Shown one piece after another: positions 15,737 to 24,097 of a DNA stretch of 45,780 nucleotides. A model generated the notes under the pieces. That model had not been told where the DNA came from. It searched no databases and was given only the letters and a program-made list of their open reading frames with translations. A program made the translations under genes and the position numbers. This stretch comes from Acidimicrobiia bacterium (GTDB lineage: Bacteria; Actinomycetota; Acidimicrobiia; Spongiisociales; Spongiisociaceae): assembly GCA_009838635.1 (NCBI GenBank), contig VXRE01000093.1, positions 1 to 45,780 on the forward strand, written 5' to 3'. Within the stretch, counting starts at the first letter, position 1, and each line of letters begins with the position of its first letter.

Positions 15737-16513
15737 TTAGCCGACCAGGGTCTCGAGGTGGCCGTCGATGGGGATGACCGCTCCCGTGATGCCGGCGCTC
15801 AGAGGGGAGCACAGGTAGAGGACCAGATTGGCGATCTCGTCGGGCTCGATGAAGGTCCGGAGGGATGCCTGCATCTTCCACTCGTCGGACACCTCCTGGA
15901 AGGGAACGCCCCGCTCGTCGGCCAGGTCCTGCATGACCCTGTCGAGCCGGGGACCGGCCACGCCTCCCGGACATACCGCGTTCACCCGGATGCCGTAGGG
16001 GCCGAGTTCGGAGGCCCAGGTCTTCGTCAGGCCGAGCAACGCCCATTTGGCCGCCGCGTACGGGCTCCGTAGGGGGGAACCGAAGAGTCCCGAGACCGAC
16101 GACATGTTGACGATGGCCCCGGTCCCGGCCTTCTTGAGGTGCGGCGCCGCGGCCCGCGTGCTGAGGAAAGCACCATCGAGGTTGCCACTCATGCAGGCGC
16201 GCCAGTCCTGGTAGGTAAGTTCGTCGACCGGGACCGTGGGGCCGCTCGGCCCAGCGTTGTTCACCAGGACGTCCAGCCCACCGAGCTGCTCCACCGCGTC
16301 GTCGAACAGCCTGCCGACATTCTCTTCCGATCCGACATCGGCCAAGGTAGCGGTGATACCGGGCACTTCTTCTACGGCTGCCGCCAATGCGCCGGCATCG
16401 ATGTCGCATATATGCACCCCGGCTCCGGCCTCGACGAACCTCTCGGCCACCGTGCGGCCGATCCCGGTCGCCGCGCCGGTAATGACAACCCTCGAGCCCG
16501 ACAACCCCATCAT
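15737..16513 (-). CDS. SDR-family oxidoreductase
   Basis: A 258-residue classical short-chain dehydrogenase. It shows VVITGAATGIGRTVAERF (cofactor glycine motif), VHICDID with Asp for NAD preference, VLVNNAGPSG, and the catalytic Ser in NMSSVSG with the Tyr-x-x-x-Lys in SPYAAAKWALLGL. VNAVCPGGV follows, then a C-terminal GAVIPIDGHLETLVG. The start ATG at 16513 has AGGAGG 7 bases upstream; a Met immediately after it is an alternative. The downstream gene is a hydroxyacyl-CoA dehydrogenase, so both may oxidise hydroxyl groups in one pathway. The extended segment DLADERGVPFQEVSDEWKMQ is longer than in most members and forms the substrate lid. Confidence 0.88.
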   Translation of the reverse strand: MMGLSGSRVVITGAATGIGRTVAERFVEAGAGVHICDIDAGALAAAVEEVPGITATLADVGSEENVGRLFDDAVEQLGGLDVLVNNAGPSGPTVPVDELTYQDWRACMSGNLDGAFLSTRAAAPHLKKAGTGAIVNMSSVSGLFGSPLRSPYAAAKWALLGLTKTWASELGPYGIRVNAVCPGGVAGPRLDRVMQDLADERGVPFQEVSDEWKMQASLRTFIEPDEIANLVLYLCSPLSAGITGAVIPIDGHLETLVG

Positions 16514-16680
16514 TCCTAGTCCTCCTGTGTGGCGCCGGAGACGGAGGATGCCCAAGAACGTCCCGTGAGATCCCGCCGCAGCCAGCCTACATTACGGGTG
16601 CCGAGGGCCGTCGGGCCTGGGCCGGCCTGTAGAATGAATGCCCAACCGGCGTATCGCACTATCCACGATGGGAGGCTTCG

Positions 16681-17586
16681 ATGGTCAGCGTCGACTGTCA
16701 TCTGCATCTCGGCGTGGTCCCGGACCATATACCCGAGTGGTGGTTGACCGAGATGTACCGACCGTACGGGGGTGGAGCGCTCGCCAACTACGACGGGCAG
16801 TGGATAGTCGACCTCCTGGATCGTTCCGGAGTCGATGTCGGTCTGGTCCAGGGTGGAGACATGCGGCGCACGACCTACCATCCTGATCATCCCGCCGACC
16901 ATGACGTATACGTCCCCAACGACTACACGGCCCACCAGGTCGCTCTCTTTCCGGACAGGTTGAAGGGCGTCGCATGTATCGACCCGATCAGGGATGTGGG
17001 CGCTGCCCTGGAGGAACTGGACCGATGCGTCAACGAGTTGGACTTCCGCGCCCTCAAGCTGCTGGGTTCCTACCTTCACTTCTCGCCCAACGACCGGCGC
17101 CTGGATCCGATCTACGAGAAATGCATCGAGTTGGGCATCCCCGCCCACTTCTTCACCGGATGGACCCCGATCATCATGGCCAAGCTCGAAAACGCCGATC
17201 CGGTGCAACTCGACGAGCTCGGCCGTCGCTTCCGCGACCTCAAGGTGATCATCTCGATGGCCGATCCTTGGATCGACCAGTGCATCCTGCTGGTGGCGAA
17301 GCACCCCAACTTCCACGGCGACATGTATCACTTCGCCGAACTCGGGCCTGAGCCTCTGTTCGAGACCCTGGACCGGTTCCGTTCGCTGTCGGCGCTCGAC
17401 CGGGTGCTGTACGGATCCAACAACAGCGACAAGGTGCGGGTCGGCCGGGAGGAAGCCACGGTGCCGGACGTGTACCGCAGCGTGAACCGGGTCGCCCGAG
17501 AGCGGGGGGCCGAGCCGTTCACAGACGAGGAGATGGCGGCGATACTGGGTGGTAACGCGGCGCGCCTGTACGGATTGGGGGACTGA
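16681..17586 (+). CDS. Amidohydrolase-2-like TIM-barrel protein, paralogue 2 (metal site degenerate)
   Basis: A 301-residue paralogue, very close to paralogue 1 along its whole length: both share LLDRSGVDVGLVQG, DPIRDVGAALEE, LSALDRVLYGSNNSDKVRVGREE and VPDVYRSVN. It opens VSVDCHLHLG with both histidines. The ligand positions changed in paralogue 1 are changed here too: Phe at 158 (HFFTGWTPII), no His in the strand ISMADPW, and Asn instead of Asp in GSNNSD. The gene is followed 3 bases later by paralogue 3, which has an intact site, so the two proteins are made together and could form a mixed oligomer. The start ATG lies 8 bases after GGGAGG. It is divergent from the SDR/dehydrogenase pair. 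Confidence 0.82.
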   Translation: MVSVDCHLHLGVVPDHIPEWWLTEMYRPYGGGALANYDGQWIVDLLDRSGVDVGLVQGGDMRRTTYHPDHPADHDVYVPNDYTAHQVALFPDRLKGVACIDPIRDVGAALEELDRCVNELDFRALKLLGSYLHFSPNDRRLDPIYEKCIELGIPAHFFTGWTPIIMAKLENADPVQLDELGRRFRDLKVIISMADPWIDQCILLVAKHPNFHGDMYHFAELGPEPLFETLDRFRSLSALDRVLYGSNNSDKVRVGREEATVPDVYRSVNRVARERGAEPFTDEEMAAILGGNAARLYGLGD

Positions 17587-17589
17587 CCA

Positions 17590-18462
17590 ATGGTAACGAT
17601 CGACTGTCACCTGCACGTGACCGAGGTGCCCGAGCACGCTCCCGAGTGGTGGGTACGGGAGATGTACGCGCCATGGGGATGGGACGTCGGTTCCGTGGAC
17701 GGTTCAGATATCGTCGAACACCTGGATGCCACCGGATTCGATATCGGCATGATCCAGGGTGGAGACATCCGCCGCACGACCTACCACCCCGATCATCCTG
17801 CCGACCACCGCGTCTTCGTTCCCAACGACTACGTCGCTCACCAGGTCGCCCTGTCCGGGGGCCGACTCTATGGCGTGGCGGCGATGGATCCGCTTCGGGA
17901 CATCCCGGCGGCGATGCTCGAGTTGGAGAGATGCGTCAAGGAACTGGATTTCCGGCTGCTCAAGCTGGTGCCGACCTATCACCACTACGCCCCGAATGAC
18001 CGGCGGCTGGACCCGCTCTATGAGAAGTGTCTCGAGTTGGACATACCGGTGATGGTCCACACCGGATGGACGGCCACAATCAACTCGGCGATGGAGTTCC
18101 AGGACCCGATCCAGCTGGATGACATCGGACGTCGCTACCGGGATCTGAAGGTCATCGTCGCGCATCTCGGTTACCCGTGGGTGGATGAAGGGGTGGCCGT
18201 GGTCGCCAAGCACCCCAACTTCTACGCCGAGATGGCGGGATGGACCGCCTGGGGACCCGAAATCCTGGCGGGCGCCCTCGTGAAGCTCAAGGAACTCGGC
18301 GCTATCAACCGCGTGGTCTTCGGATCGGACAACACCGACGCGAGGAATCTCTACCGTGATGCCCGCCGGATCGCACGCGAGCAGGGCACCGATATCACCG
18401 ATGAGGAGATGGCCGGGATCATGGGCGGCACGGCGGCGGAGCTCTTCCGGATCAGCGCGTAG
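17590..18462 (+). CDS. Amidohydrolase-2-like TIM-barrel protein, paralogue 3 (complete metal site)
   Basis: A 290-residue protein and the only one of the five with every expected ligand: His7 and His9 (DCHLHV), His157 (VHTGWTA), His192 (VAHLGYPW) and Asp247 (FGSDNTD). This is the pattern of metal-dependent amidohydrolase_2 enzymes such as ACMSD-type decarboxylases and lactone hydrolases. It lacks the Asp-Lys-Val/Ile-Arg insertion after the late Asp that all four others have, which makes it about 10 residues shorter. The rest is clearly homologous (IRRTTYHPDHP, VPNDYVAHQV, APNDRRLDPLYEK). It is translated directly behind paralogue 2 and ahead of an SDR gene 54 bases downstream. It is the best candidate in the set for real hydrolytic or decarboxylating activity. 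Confidence 0.85.
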   Translation: MVTIDCHLHVTEVPEHAPEWWVREMYAPWGWDVGSVDGSDIVEHLDATGFDIGMIQGGDIRRTTYHPDHPADHRVFVPNDYVAHQVALSGGRLYGVAAMDPLRDIPAAMLELERCVKELDFRLLKLVPTYHHYAPNDRRLDPLYEKCLELDIPVMVHTGWTATINSAMEFQDPIQLDDIGRRYRDLKVIVAHLGYPWVDEGVAVVAKHPNFYAEMAGWTAWGPEILAGALVKLKELGAINRVVFGSDNTDARNLYRDARRIAREQGTDITDEEMAGIMGGTAAELFRISA

Positions 18463-18516
18463 GAGCCACGTTCGGCCGCTCGCGCGCCGGATCCGTCCAG
18501 AACGAAGGAAGTGGAT

Positions 18517-19326
18517 GTGGCCATCGCGGACATGAGCGACCGGACGATCGAAGACCTCATATCTCTCCGTGGGCGTACCGCGGTGGTCACGGGAGCCGGC
18601 CGGGGCATCGGTTACGCGATCGCTCGACGGTTCGTCGAGGCCGGCGCTGAGGTCATCGTCGCCGACGTGGACGGGGAACGCGCCTCGGAAGCGGTAAGGT
18701 CGCTGGGGACCGACCGGGCCGTTGCAGCCGGCGTGGACGTCACGGACCGAGGGTCGATCGTAGCGCTGGCCGATCTCGCCGTAGCCCGGACGGGCGGGAT
18801 CGACGTCTGGGTGAACAATGCGGGCATCTACCCGGATGACGCCCTGTTCGACATCGATGACGACCAGTGGGATCGCGTCCTCGACGTCAACCTGCGGGGT
18901 ACCTATCTGGGCGCCCGGGAGGCGGCCGCCCGGATGATCGCCCGGCGGACGGGGGGTGTCATCATCAATATCTCGACGGCGCCCGCGTACGTCCGGGAAG
19001 GCGCCCCGCACTACGTCGCCTCGAAGCTCGGGGTGGTGGCGCTTACCAGGAGGATGGCGGCGGAGCTCGGAGTGCACGGGATCCGGGTTCTGGCACTGGC
19101 CCCCACGGTCATCCTCACGCCGGGGATGGAGGAGTCGGCTGAGGAGGGCGGCTGGGACCTCGGGGACCTTGCCGAGCAGATGAGCCGGGAGCTACCGCTC
19201 GGCCGCGCCGGCGTGCCGGACGACGTGGCCCGGGTTGCCTTGTTCTGCGCGTCCGACCTGGCAGCCATGATGACCGGCTGCGAGGTCCGCGTCGACGGTG
19301 GAGACAAGCACGGCGGGCAGACTTAG
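18517..19326 (+). CDS. SDR-family oxidoreductase
   Basis: A 269-residue short-chain dehydrogenase with AVVTGAGRGIGYAIARRF, VIVADVDG (Asp for NAD), VWVNNAGIYPDD, INISTAPAYVREG with the catalytic Ser, and HYVASKLGVVALT with Tyr and Lys. It ends in a Gly-rich VDGGDKHGGQT tail. The region after the nucleotide fold (TPGMEESAEEGGWDLGDLAEQM) is the lid. I prefer GTG at 18517, seven bases after GAAGGA; GTG at 18511 is too close to that site. It is the third gene in the transcript with paralogues 2 and 3 and may process their product or precursor. The substrate is unknown. Confidence 0.87.
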   Translation: MAIADMSDRTIEDLISLRGRTAVVTGAGRGIGYAIARRFVEAGAEVIVADVDGERASEAVRSLGTDRAVAAGVDVTDRGSIVALADLAVARTGGIDVWVNNAGIYPDDALFDIDDDQWDRVLDVNLRGTYLGAREAAARMIARRTGGVIINISTAPAYVREGAPHYVASKLGVVALTRRMAAELGVHGIRVLALAPTVILTPGMEESAEEGGWDLGDLAEQMSRELPLGRAGVPDDVARVALFCASDLAAMMTGCEVRVDGGDKHGGQT

Positions 19327-19363
19327 TAGGCGGCGCCCACCGCCGGCACCGGAGGGCTCCGGT

Positions 19364-19780
19364 TCAGTGATGCTCGTCGGGGAAGTCCCATGCCCGGAGT
19401 TCGCCGGGCTCGAGCCGGACGAGCGTACCCGGAGGTAGTCCGGCCAGGTACGCGTCTACTTCGGTTGCGGCGACGTAACGCTTGACGATCCGGCGGTCGA
19501 CATCGGGGCTCTGGGGCAACAGCCGAGCGGAACCGCGTATCTCGAGGCCGCGCATGGGCGGTTCGGCCTCCGCCACCACGACCGACGCCCGCCGGTCCCG
19601 CCTCAGGTGCCTCGCCTTCACGTCGTTGCGGCCGATAGCGATGTTGAACCCGCCGTCCCGCCATTCGAACCACACGGGCGACAGCAGGACCAGCCCGTCC
19701 CGACCGTAGGTCGCCAGCGTCGCCAGGAGCGGGCGATCGAGCAGGTCACCCAAGTCCTCAACGGAAAGACCGGTTCGCAT
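19364..19780 (-). CDS. PPOX-class (pyridoxamine 5'-phosphate oxidase-like, possibly F420-dependent) protein
   Basis: A 138-residue split-barrel protein. The opening LLDRPLLATLATYGRDGLVLLSPVWFEWRDG and the following KARHLRRDRRASVVVAEAEPP are typical of the actinobacterial flavin/F420-binding family that reduces various substrates. The C-terminal VRLEPGELRAWDFPDEHH resembles the tryptophan-containing end of these proteins. A single-domain length is normal. It is convergent with the SDR upstream and divergent from paralogue 4. Cofactor and substrate cannot be fixed from sequence; F420 is plausible because the family is large in actinobacteria. Confidence 0.75.
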   Translation of the reverse strand: MRTGLSVEDLGDLLDRPLLATLATYGRDGLVLLSPVWFEWRDGGFNIAIGRNDVKARHLRRDRRASVVVAEAEPPMRGLEIRGSARLLPQSPDVDRRIVKRYVAATEVDAYLAGLPPGTLVRLEPGELRAWDFPDEHH

Positions 19781-19878
19781 GGCCGGATTCTATGCCCCCA
19801 CCGGCCGGGCCTGATCACGGCCGGCCCCTGCTAGTACTGTGCGGGATCAAGCCAGGTAACCCACCACTAGGAGCGACC

Positions 19879-20781
19879 ATGGTCACCGTCGACTGCCACC
19901 AGTACATCGGTTTGACACCGAGCCAGGTCCCCAAGTGGTGGATGGAGGAGATGTACCTGCCGTACGGGGGCACGGGCGTCTCCCGGTATGGCCAGGACAT
20001 CGTGGACATGATCGACGACGCCGGAATCGACATCGCGATCGTACAGGGGGGCGACATCCGGCGTACCACCTCGCATCCGGACCATCCCGGCGACCACGGG
20101 GTGTACATCCCCAACGAGTGGATCGCCCAAGAGGTGGCGAAACACCCGGGCCGGCTCCTCGGCCAGGTGGCGGTCGATCCGTTGCGCGATCCGCAGGACG
20201 CCCTCGCCGAGACCGAGTACTTCATCAAGGAGCACGGGTTCGTGGCCCTGGCGCTCAAGACCGCCTACCACGACCATGCCATCAACGACCGCCGGGTATA
20301 TCCCTTCTACGAGAAGTGCATCGAGCTGGACGTTCCCGTGGACCTCTTCACGGGGTGGACGCCGATCATCAACGCTCCTATGAAGTACTCGAATCCGATC
20401 CTGCTGGACGACGTGGGCAGGGAGCTCCGCGACCTTAAGGTGGTCTTCTACCTGGCCTTTCCATGGATCGATGAGGGGATCGCCGTTGCCGCCCGCCATC
20501 CCAACTTCTACATGGACCTGGCGTGGTTCGGAGGGGGGAGCGCGGAGCAGCTCTACGACGCGCTGCTGAAGATCAAGGACTTCGGGGCTATCGATCGGGC
20601 CCTGTACGGGTCGGACGGGAACGACAAGATCAGGATCGGCAAGAACGTGGCGACGGTCCCCGAGCTCTTCCGCGCCGTGAACGAGGTCGCCGAGAGGCGG
20701 GGTACGGCTGAAATCTCAGACGACGAGATGGAGGCCATCATGGGGGGCACCGCCAACCGGCTGTACAAGCTCGGCTTGTAG
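19879..20781 (+). CDS. Amidohydrolase-2-like TIM-barrel protein, paralogue 4 (most altered HxH site)
   Basis: A 300-residue paralogue starting at ATG 19879, seven bases after AGGAG. It is the only one in which the first metal motif itself is broken: VDCHQYIG has Tyr at residue 9 in place of His. It also has Phe in LFTGWTPII, no His in the FYLAFPW strand, and GSDGNDKIRIGKN, where the Asp is kept and the Asp-Lys-Ile-Arg insertion is present. With at most two canonical ligands left, tight metal binding in the family manner is unlikely. Yet the frame is open, codon use is normal, and long blocks such as GGDIRRTTSHPDHPGDHG and YEKCIELDVPVDLFTGWTP are conserved. It converges on the set-2 binding protein with a terminator between. 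Confidence 0.82.
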   Translation: MVTVDCHQYIGLTPSQVPKWWMEEMYLPYGGTGVSRYGQDIVDMIDDAGIDIAIVQGGDIRRTTSHPDHPGDHGVYIPNEWIAQEVAKHPGRLLGQVAVDPLRDPQDALAETEYFIKEHGFVALALKTAYHDHAINDRRVYPFYEKCIELDVPVDLFTGWTPIINAPMKYSNPILLDDVGRELRDLKVVFYLAFPWIDEGIAVAARHPNFYMDLAWFGGGSAEQLYDALLKIKDFGAIDRALYGSDGNDKIRIGKNVATVPELFRAVNEVAERRGTAEISDDEMEAIMGGTANRLYKLGL

Positions 20782-20826
20782 GAGCTCCTCCTAGACACGG
20801 TCCGGCCGGCGCCGGAGTACAGGAAA

Positions 20827-20864
20827 GAGAGGCGCTGCCCCTCCTTTGGGAGAGGCAGCGCTCT
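20827..20864 (-). terminator. Intrinsic terminator between paralogue 4 and binding protein set 2
   Basis: CGCTGCC at 20833 pairs with GGCAGCG ending at 20860. The stem extends inward through CTCC/GGAG and outward through AGAG/CTCT with one bulged G. On the minus strand the hairpin is followed by TCTCTTTCC, so it should terminate the minus-strand ABC operon that ends at 20883; it may also serve the convergent plus-strand gene. Confidence 0.7.
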
Positions 20865-20882
20865 ATCGTCGAGAACTCGCTT

Positions 20883-22064
20883 CTAGCAGTCCAGCAATGA
20901 GGAGCCGCAGCCCTCGTAGGCGGACTCGAGGATCGAGATGTCGTAGACGTCGGCGGCGTCCGGAACCGATTCAAGCCCGGTAGCCGTGATCACGTAACCG
21001 TTCTGGATGTTCTGGATCTGGTCGAGATCGAACCAGAACAGGCCCTTCTCATCGGTGAGGGGGCTGGTCATCAGGGGGATCTGTGCCTCGTGGATCGGGA
21101 ACTGGTCCTCGAGGACCAGGCCGAGATCGACCCCGCCCCACGTGTTCATCACCAGGTCGATCGCGTGGGCAGGATCGTTGAATGCGTATTCCCAGCCCCT
21201 GATGTTGGCCCGGAGGAAGCCCACGATCGCCTCACGATTGTTGGCCATGAACTCTGTCGTAGTGAAGAACAGGTCCTGGTAGGCGGGCAAACCCATCTCG
21301 CTGAAGGTCCAGCTGACGTTGCAGATCCCCTGCGCGTTCAGCGGGAGGGGATGGCTGTTGACCCAGATCAGCATGCCGTCGACCGTTCCGTCGACCACCG
21401 GCGACATGTCCCAGCCGGCCGGAATCAGCTCGTAGGTGCCGGGCTCCAACCCGTTGGCGGTCAGCAGCGCGTCTATCAGGAATCCGTCGGTGGTGCCGCC
21501 TGCGATCTTCTTTCCGGCGATATCGGCCGGTGAGTTGATCGGGTTGTCGCAGAGCGAGCCGATGCCGGTCGGGTCGGACTGCATCCTGACGCCGAACACC
21601 ACGAAGTCGGCTCCCTCAGACATGGCCAGAGCGAGCGAGAACGGATCGGTGACGCCGATATCGGCTGCTCCGCCCGCAACCACCTGGGTCGAGTTGGGCA
21701 CGTTCGGGCCGCCATGCTCGATCGTGACGTGGATATTCTCGTCATCGAAGAAGCCCTGCTCGACGGCCTCGTAGAGCCCCATGAAGCCGGGGTCGGCGAT
21801 CCAGCTCAGCCTGAGCCTGATATCGGTCGGCTCGGCGGGCGCGGGTGCCGCGGTGGTCGTCGGGGCGGCCGTGGTGGTCGTAGCTGCCGCGGTGGTCTCG
21901 GTCATCTCGGCCTCGGTCGTGGTCGGCGCGGCCGTGGTAGTCGGCGCGGCCGTAGCCTGTGTTGCCTGCGTCTCGGCAGTCTCGTCGTCTCCGCAGGCAA
22001 CCGCCAAGAGCGCGAGGAGCGCAACCACCGATATCCACTTGACCCGTTTCCTCTGGGTAATCAT
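20883..22064 (-). CDS. ABC transporter substrate-binding lipoprotein (NMT1/THI5/TauA-like), set 2
   Basis: A 393-residue homologue of the set-1 binding protein. The start ATG at 22064 follows AGGAGGAG; an earlier in-frame start at 22154 is not needed. The signal peptide ends LLALLAVAC with the lipidation Cys at about residue 24, then a Thr/Ala/Pro/Glu linker to about residue 80. The binding domain matches set 1 block by block: LRLSWIADPGFMGLYEAVEQGFF, GGPNVPNSTQVVAGGAADIG, NNREAIVGFLRANIRGWEYAF and LMTSPLTDEKGLFWFDLDQ, with the same Cys-Gly-x-Ser-Leu-Leu-x-Cys ending. Ligand-contact regions differ (TDPFSLALAM against FGGLAIIADAV), so the ligands may be related but not identical. It is the last gene after two split permeases, 187 bases downstream of them. 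Confidence 0.9.
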   Translation of the reverse strand: MITQRKRVKWISVVALLALLAVACGDDETAETQATQATAAPTTTAAPTTTEAEMTETTAAATTTTAAPTTTAAPAPAEPTDIRLRLSWIADPGFMGLYEAVEQGFFDDENIHVTIEHGGPNVPNSTQVVAGGAADIGVTDPFSLALAMSEGADFVVFGVRMQSDPTGIGSLCDNPINSPADIAGKKIAGGTTDGFLIDALLTANGLEPGTYELIPAGWDMSPVVDGTVDGMLIWVNSHPLPLNAQGICNVSWTFSEMGLPAYQDLFFTTTEFMANNREAIVGFLRANIRGWEYAFNDPAHAIDLVMNTWGGVDLGLVLEDQFPIHEAQIPLMTSPLTDEKGLFWFDLDQIQNIQNGYVITATGLESVPDAADVYDISILESAYEGCGSSLLDC

Positions 22065-22251
22065 GCGTTCTCCTCCTGGTAGTCGCGCTCCGACAATTCC
22101 TAGCTCATTCCGTGCGCGCATCGGGCGAACCGATCCGCCGGCCCGGACAAGCATACCGATGCAGGTTCGCCGCCCACCGGGATGGACTGCCGCACGACAC
22201 GAACGAGCGCGCCCGATGATCGCTTTCGGCTGACGCCGAACCCGCGCTCGC

Positions 22252-23094
22252 TCACGTCCAGCGTTCGATACCTCGTTCCTCGACCCGGCTGGCGAGCGCG
22301 TAGGAGAGGATGGACAGGGCGATTATGACCATCGCCGCCCCCCAAGCCCGGTCGACATCGAACCGGCTGAACGAGAGGGCGAACAGCCAACCCAGGCCCC
22401 GGACGCCGGTCAGGTACTCCCCGATGACCGCCGCAATGAATGCGACCGCCGCGTTGAGACGAAATGCGACCAGGAAGTTCGGCATCGCGGCAGGCAATGC
22501 CAGCCTCAGCAATTGCACCGTTCGCGGTGCCCCGAGGCTCCGGAAGACATCCGACGAGCCCGCCGGCAAGTCCAGAAGACCGGAGTTGACGAGGACGAAG
22601 GTGGGGAACATCGACACGATGGCTGCAATGGCCAGAACCGTGGTGGGGGAGTAGCCCAGCACCTTCGCCATGATCGGAATCGTGGCCACGATGGGAGCGG
22701 AGTAGAGCAGGATCATGGAGGTCGTCAGCAAACCGCGGAGCACCCGCGAAAACCACACGGCGATCGCGGCGGCTACACCGATGGCCGTCCCGATCGCCAG
22801 ACCGGCAGCGGCTTCCAGCACGGTCCGCCAACCGTAGGACCAGTACTCCCCCGGCGCCGACCAGATGTCGAAGGCCACGTCGCCCGGTGGCGGGATCACG
22901 AGCCTGTGCACGCCACCGAGGGTCACCCACGCCTGCCAGGCGGCGACCACCAGCACGTAAGGCCAGATGGCGACGAGGAAGCGGCGCGCCAGGGACCGGA
23001 CGGCCGGAAGCCGGTAATCACGGGGATCGCCCTCCATGCCCGTTCGGGTCGATGGATCCTGGACGGCGGCGGGGGGTCCGTCGGTAGGTCGCAT
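22252..23094 (-). CDS. ABC transporter permease, second half of split pair (set 2)
   Basis: A 280-residue inner-membrane permease matching domain 2 of the fused protein at 8687-10282: LLTTSMILLYSAPIVATIPIMAKVLGYSPTTVLAIAAIVSMFPTFVLVNSG corresponds to that protein's second domain (only parts of this identity are quoted elsewhere). The EAA loop is VFRSLGAPRTVQLLRLALP and the late block AAVIGEYLTGVRGLGWLFAL. The start ATG at 23094 overlaps the stop of the upstream permease in an ATGA junction, so the two are coupled and made in equal amounts. Confidence 0.88.
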   Translation of the reverse strand: MRPTDGPPAAVQDPSTRTGMEGDPRDYRLPAVRSLARRFLVAIWPYVLVVAAWQAWVTLGGVHRLVIPPPGDVAFDIWSAPGEYWSYGWRTVLEAAAGLAIGTAIGVAAAIAVWFSRVLRGLLTTSMILLYSAPIVATIPIMAKVLGYSPTTVLAIAAIVSMFPTFVLVNSGLLDLPAGSSDVFRSLGAPRTVQLLRLALPAAMPNFLVAFRLNAAVAFIAAVIGEYLTGVRGLGWLFALSFSRFDVDRAWGAAMVIIALSILSYALASRVEERGIERWT

Positions 23095-23861
23095 CAGCGG
23101 AACCGGCTCAGCGCCGCCCTCTCGAGGGCCGCGAACACGGCGAATACTGCAATGGCGATCAGGGATGTGAGAGCGGCCGCCGCCCATAGGCGGTCGGCGC
23201 GGAGGCTTCGCATCGAGGTGACTATCAGGGCGCCGAGACCGGGACGTGATGAGCCGAACCACTCCCCGAAGACCACGCCGAACATCGCCGCCGGGGCCCC
23301 GAGTTTGGCGGCATATATCAAAGATGGCACCGCGACCGGCAGCTGCAACCTCCGGAACCTCGTCCAGCGAGACGACCCCAGGCTGGTGAGGAGGTCATGG
23401 TGGGACTGGCGGGCGAGGTAGAAGCCCGAGGTGATGGCGATGAAGCTGGCGAAGAAGACGGCCAGCAGCGCGAACGTGAACGGCACGGTCTCCTGCGATA
23501 CCATCATCACCAGGACAGGCCCGAGCGCTATCCACGGTATCGAGTTGACCAGGGTCGCCATCCTGCCGATACCTCGGTTCAGCGCCGGTGCGAGCAGTCC
23601 CAGCACCGCGAGCAACAGCCCCAGCAGGATCCCGGCGACGAACCCCTTACCTGCGTCGATGATGGTGGCCCTGGCGGCCCTGCCGAAGACAGGCAGGTTC
23701 TCCAGGAACGCCCCCACCACGGCCGACAGGGGTTGCCAGTTGCGGCCAAGGAGCTCGAGCCTGCCCACCAGTTCCCAGACGCCCATCATGAGCAGGACGC
23801 CGACGGCGCCGAGCGCGACCATGGTGGCCTGAGACGACGCCTTCGCCGTGCTCGATGACAT
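23094..23861 (-). CDS. ABC transporter permease, first half of split pair (set 2)
   Basis: A 255-residue inner-membrane permease corresponding to domain 1 of the fused set-1 permease. It shares VWELVGRLELLGRNWQPL near the start, NSIPWIALGPVLVMMVS, the EAA-type LLTSLGSSRWTRFRRLQLP and AAKLGAPAAMFGVVFGEWFG. The stop overlaps the next permease start, so the pair replaces what is a single polypeptide in set 1. It is the first gene of the set-2 operon and is divergent from paralogue 5 across a 236-base gap that should hold the control signals of both. I could not define promoter boxes there. Confidence 0.88.
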   Translation of the reverse strand: MSSSTAKASSQATMVALGAVGVLLMMGVWELVGRLELLGRNWQPLSAVVGAFLENLPVFGRAARATIIDAGKGFVAGILLGLLLAVLGLLAPALNRGIGRMATLVNSIPWIALGPVLVMMVSQETVPFTFALLAVFFASFIAITSGFYLARQSHHDLLTSLGSSRWTRFRRLQLPVAVPSLIYAAKLGAPAAMFGVVFGEWFGSSRPGLGALIVTSMRSLRADRLWAAAALTSLIAIAVFAVFAALERAALSRFR

Positions 23862-24097
23862 CAGCGGACCCGGGCTCGAATGCCGATCACTAGCGCCGTC
23901 GGGAGCTGAGCCTCGTTCGTCTGCGGCACGACAAGTCTCCTCACGCCTCGCTGCCCGCCGACCGTCGAGTGTATCCAGCGCTCATGGCCTCCGCCACGGT
24001 GCGAAGTACCCGGTCATAGCTGTCGTCGTTCGTCCCCTGTCTATTCTCCTACGGGCAGGGCCCGCTTCCGATCCCGCCCGACACCGCAGGAGAGTCC

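Noticed and set aside
14754-16409. 551-codon minus-strand frame as one long gene
   Set aside because: Only residues from the Met at 15704 onward match hydroxyacyl-CoA dehydrogenases; the part above is a shadow of the SDR gene in another frame.
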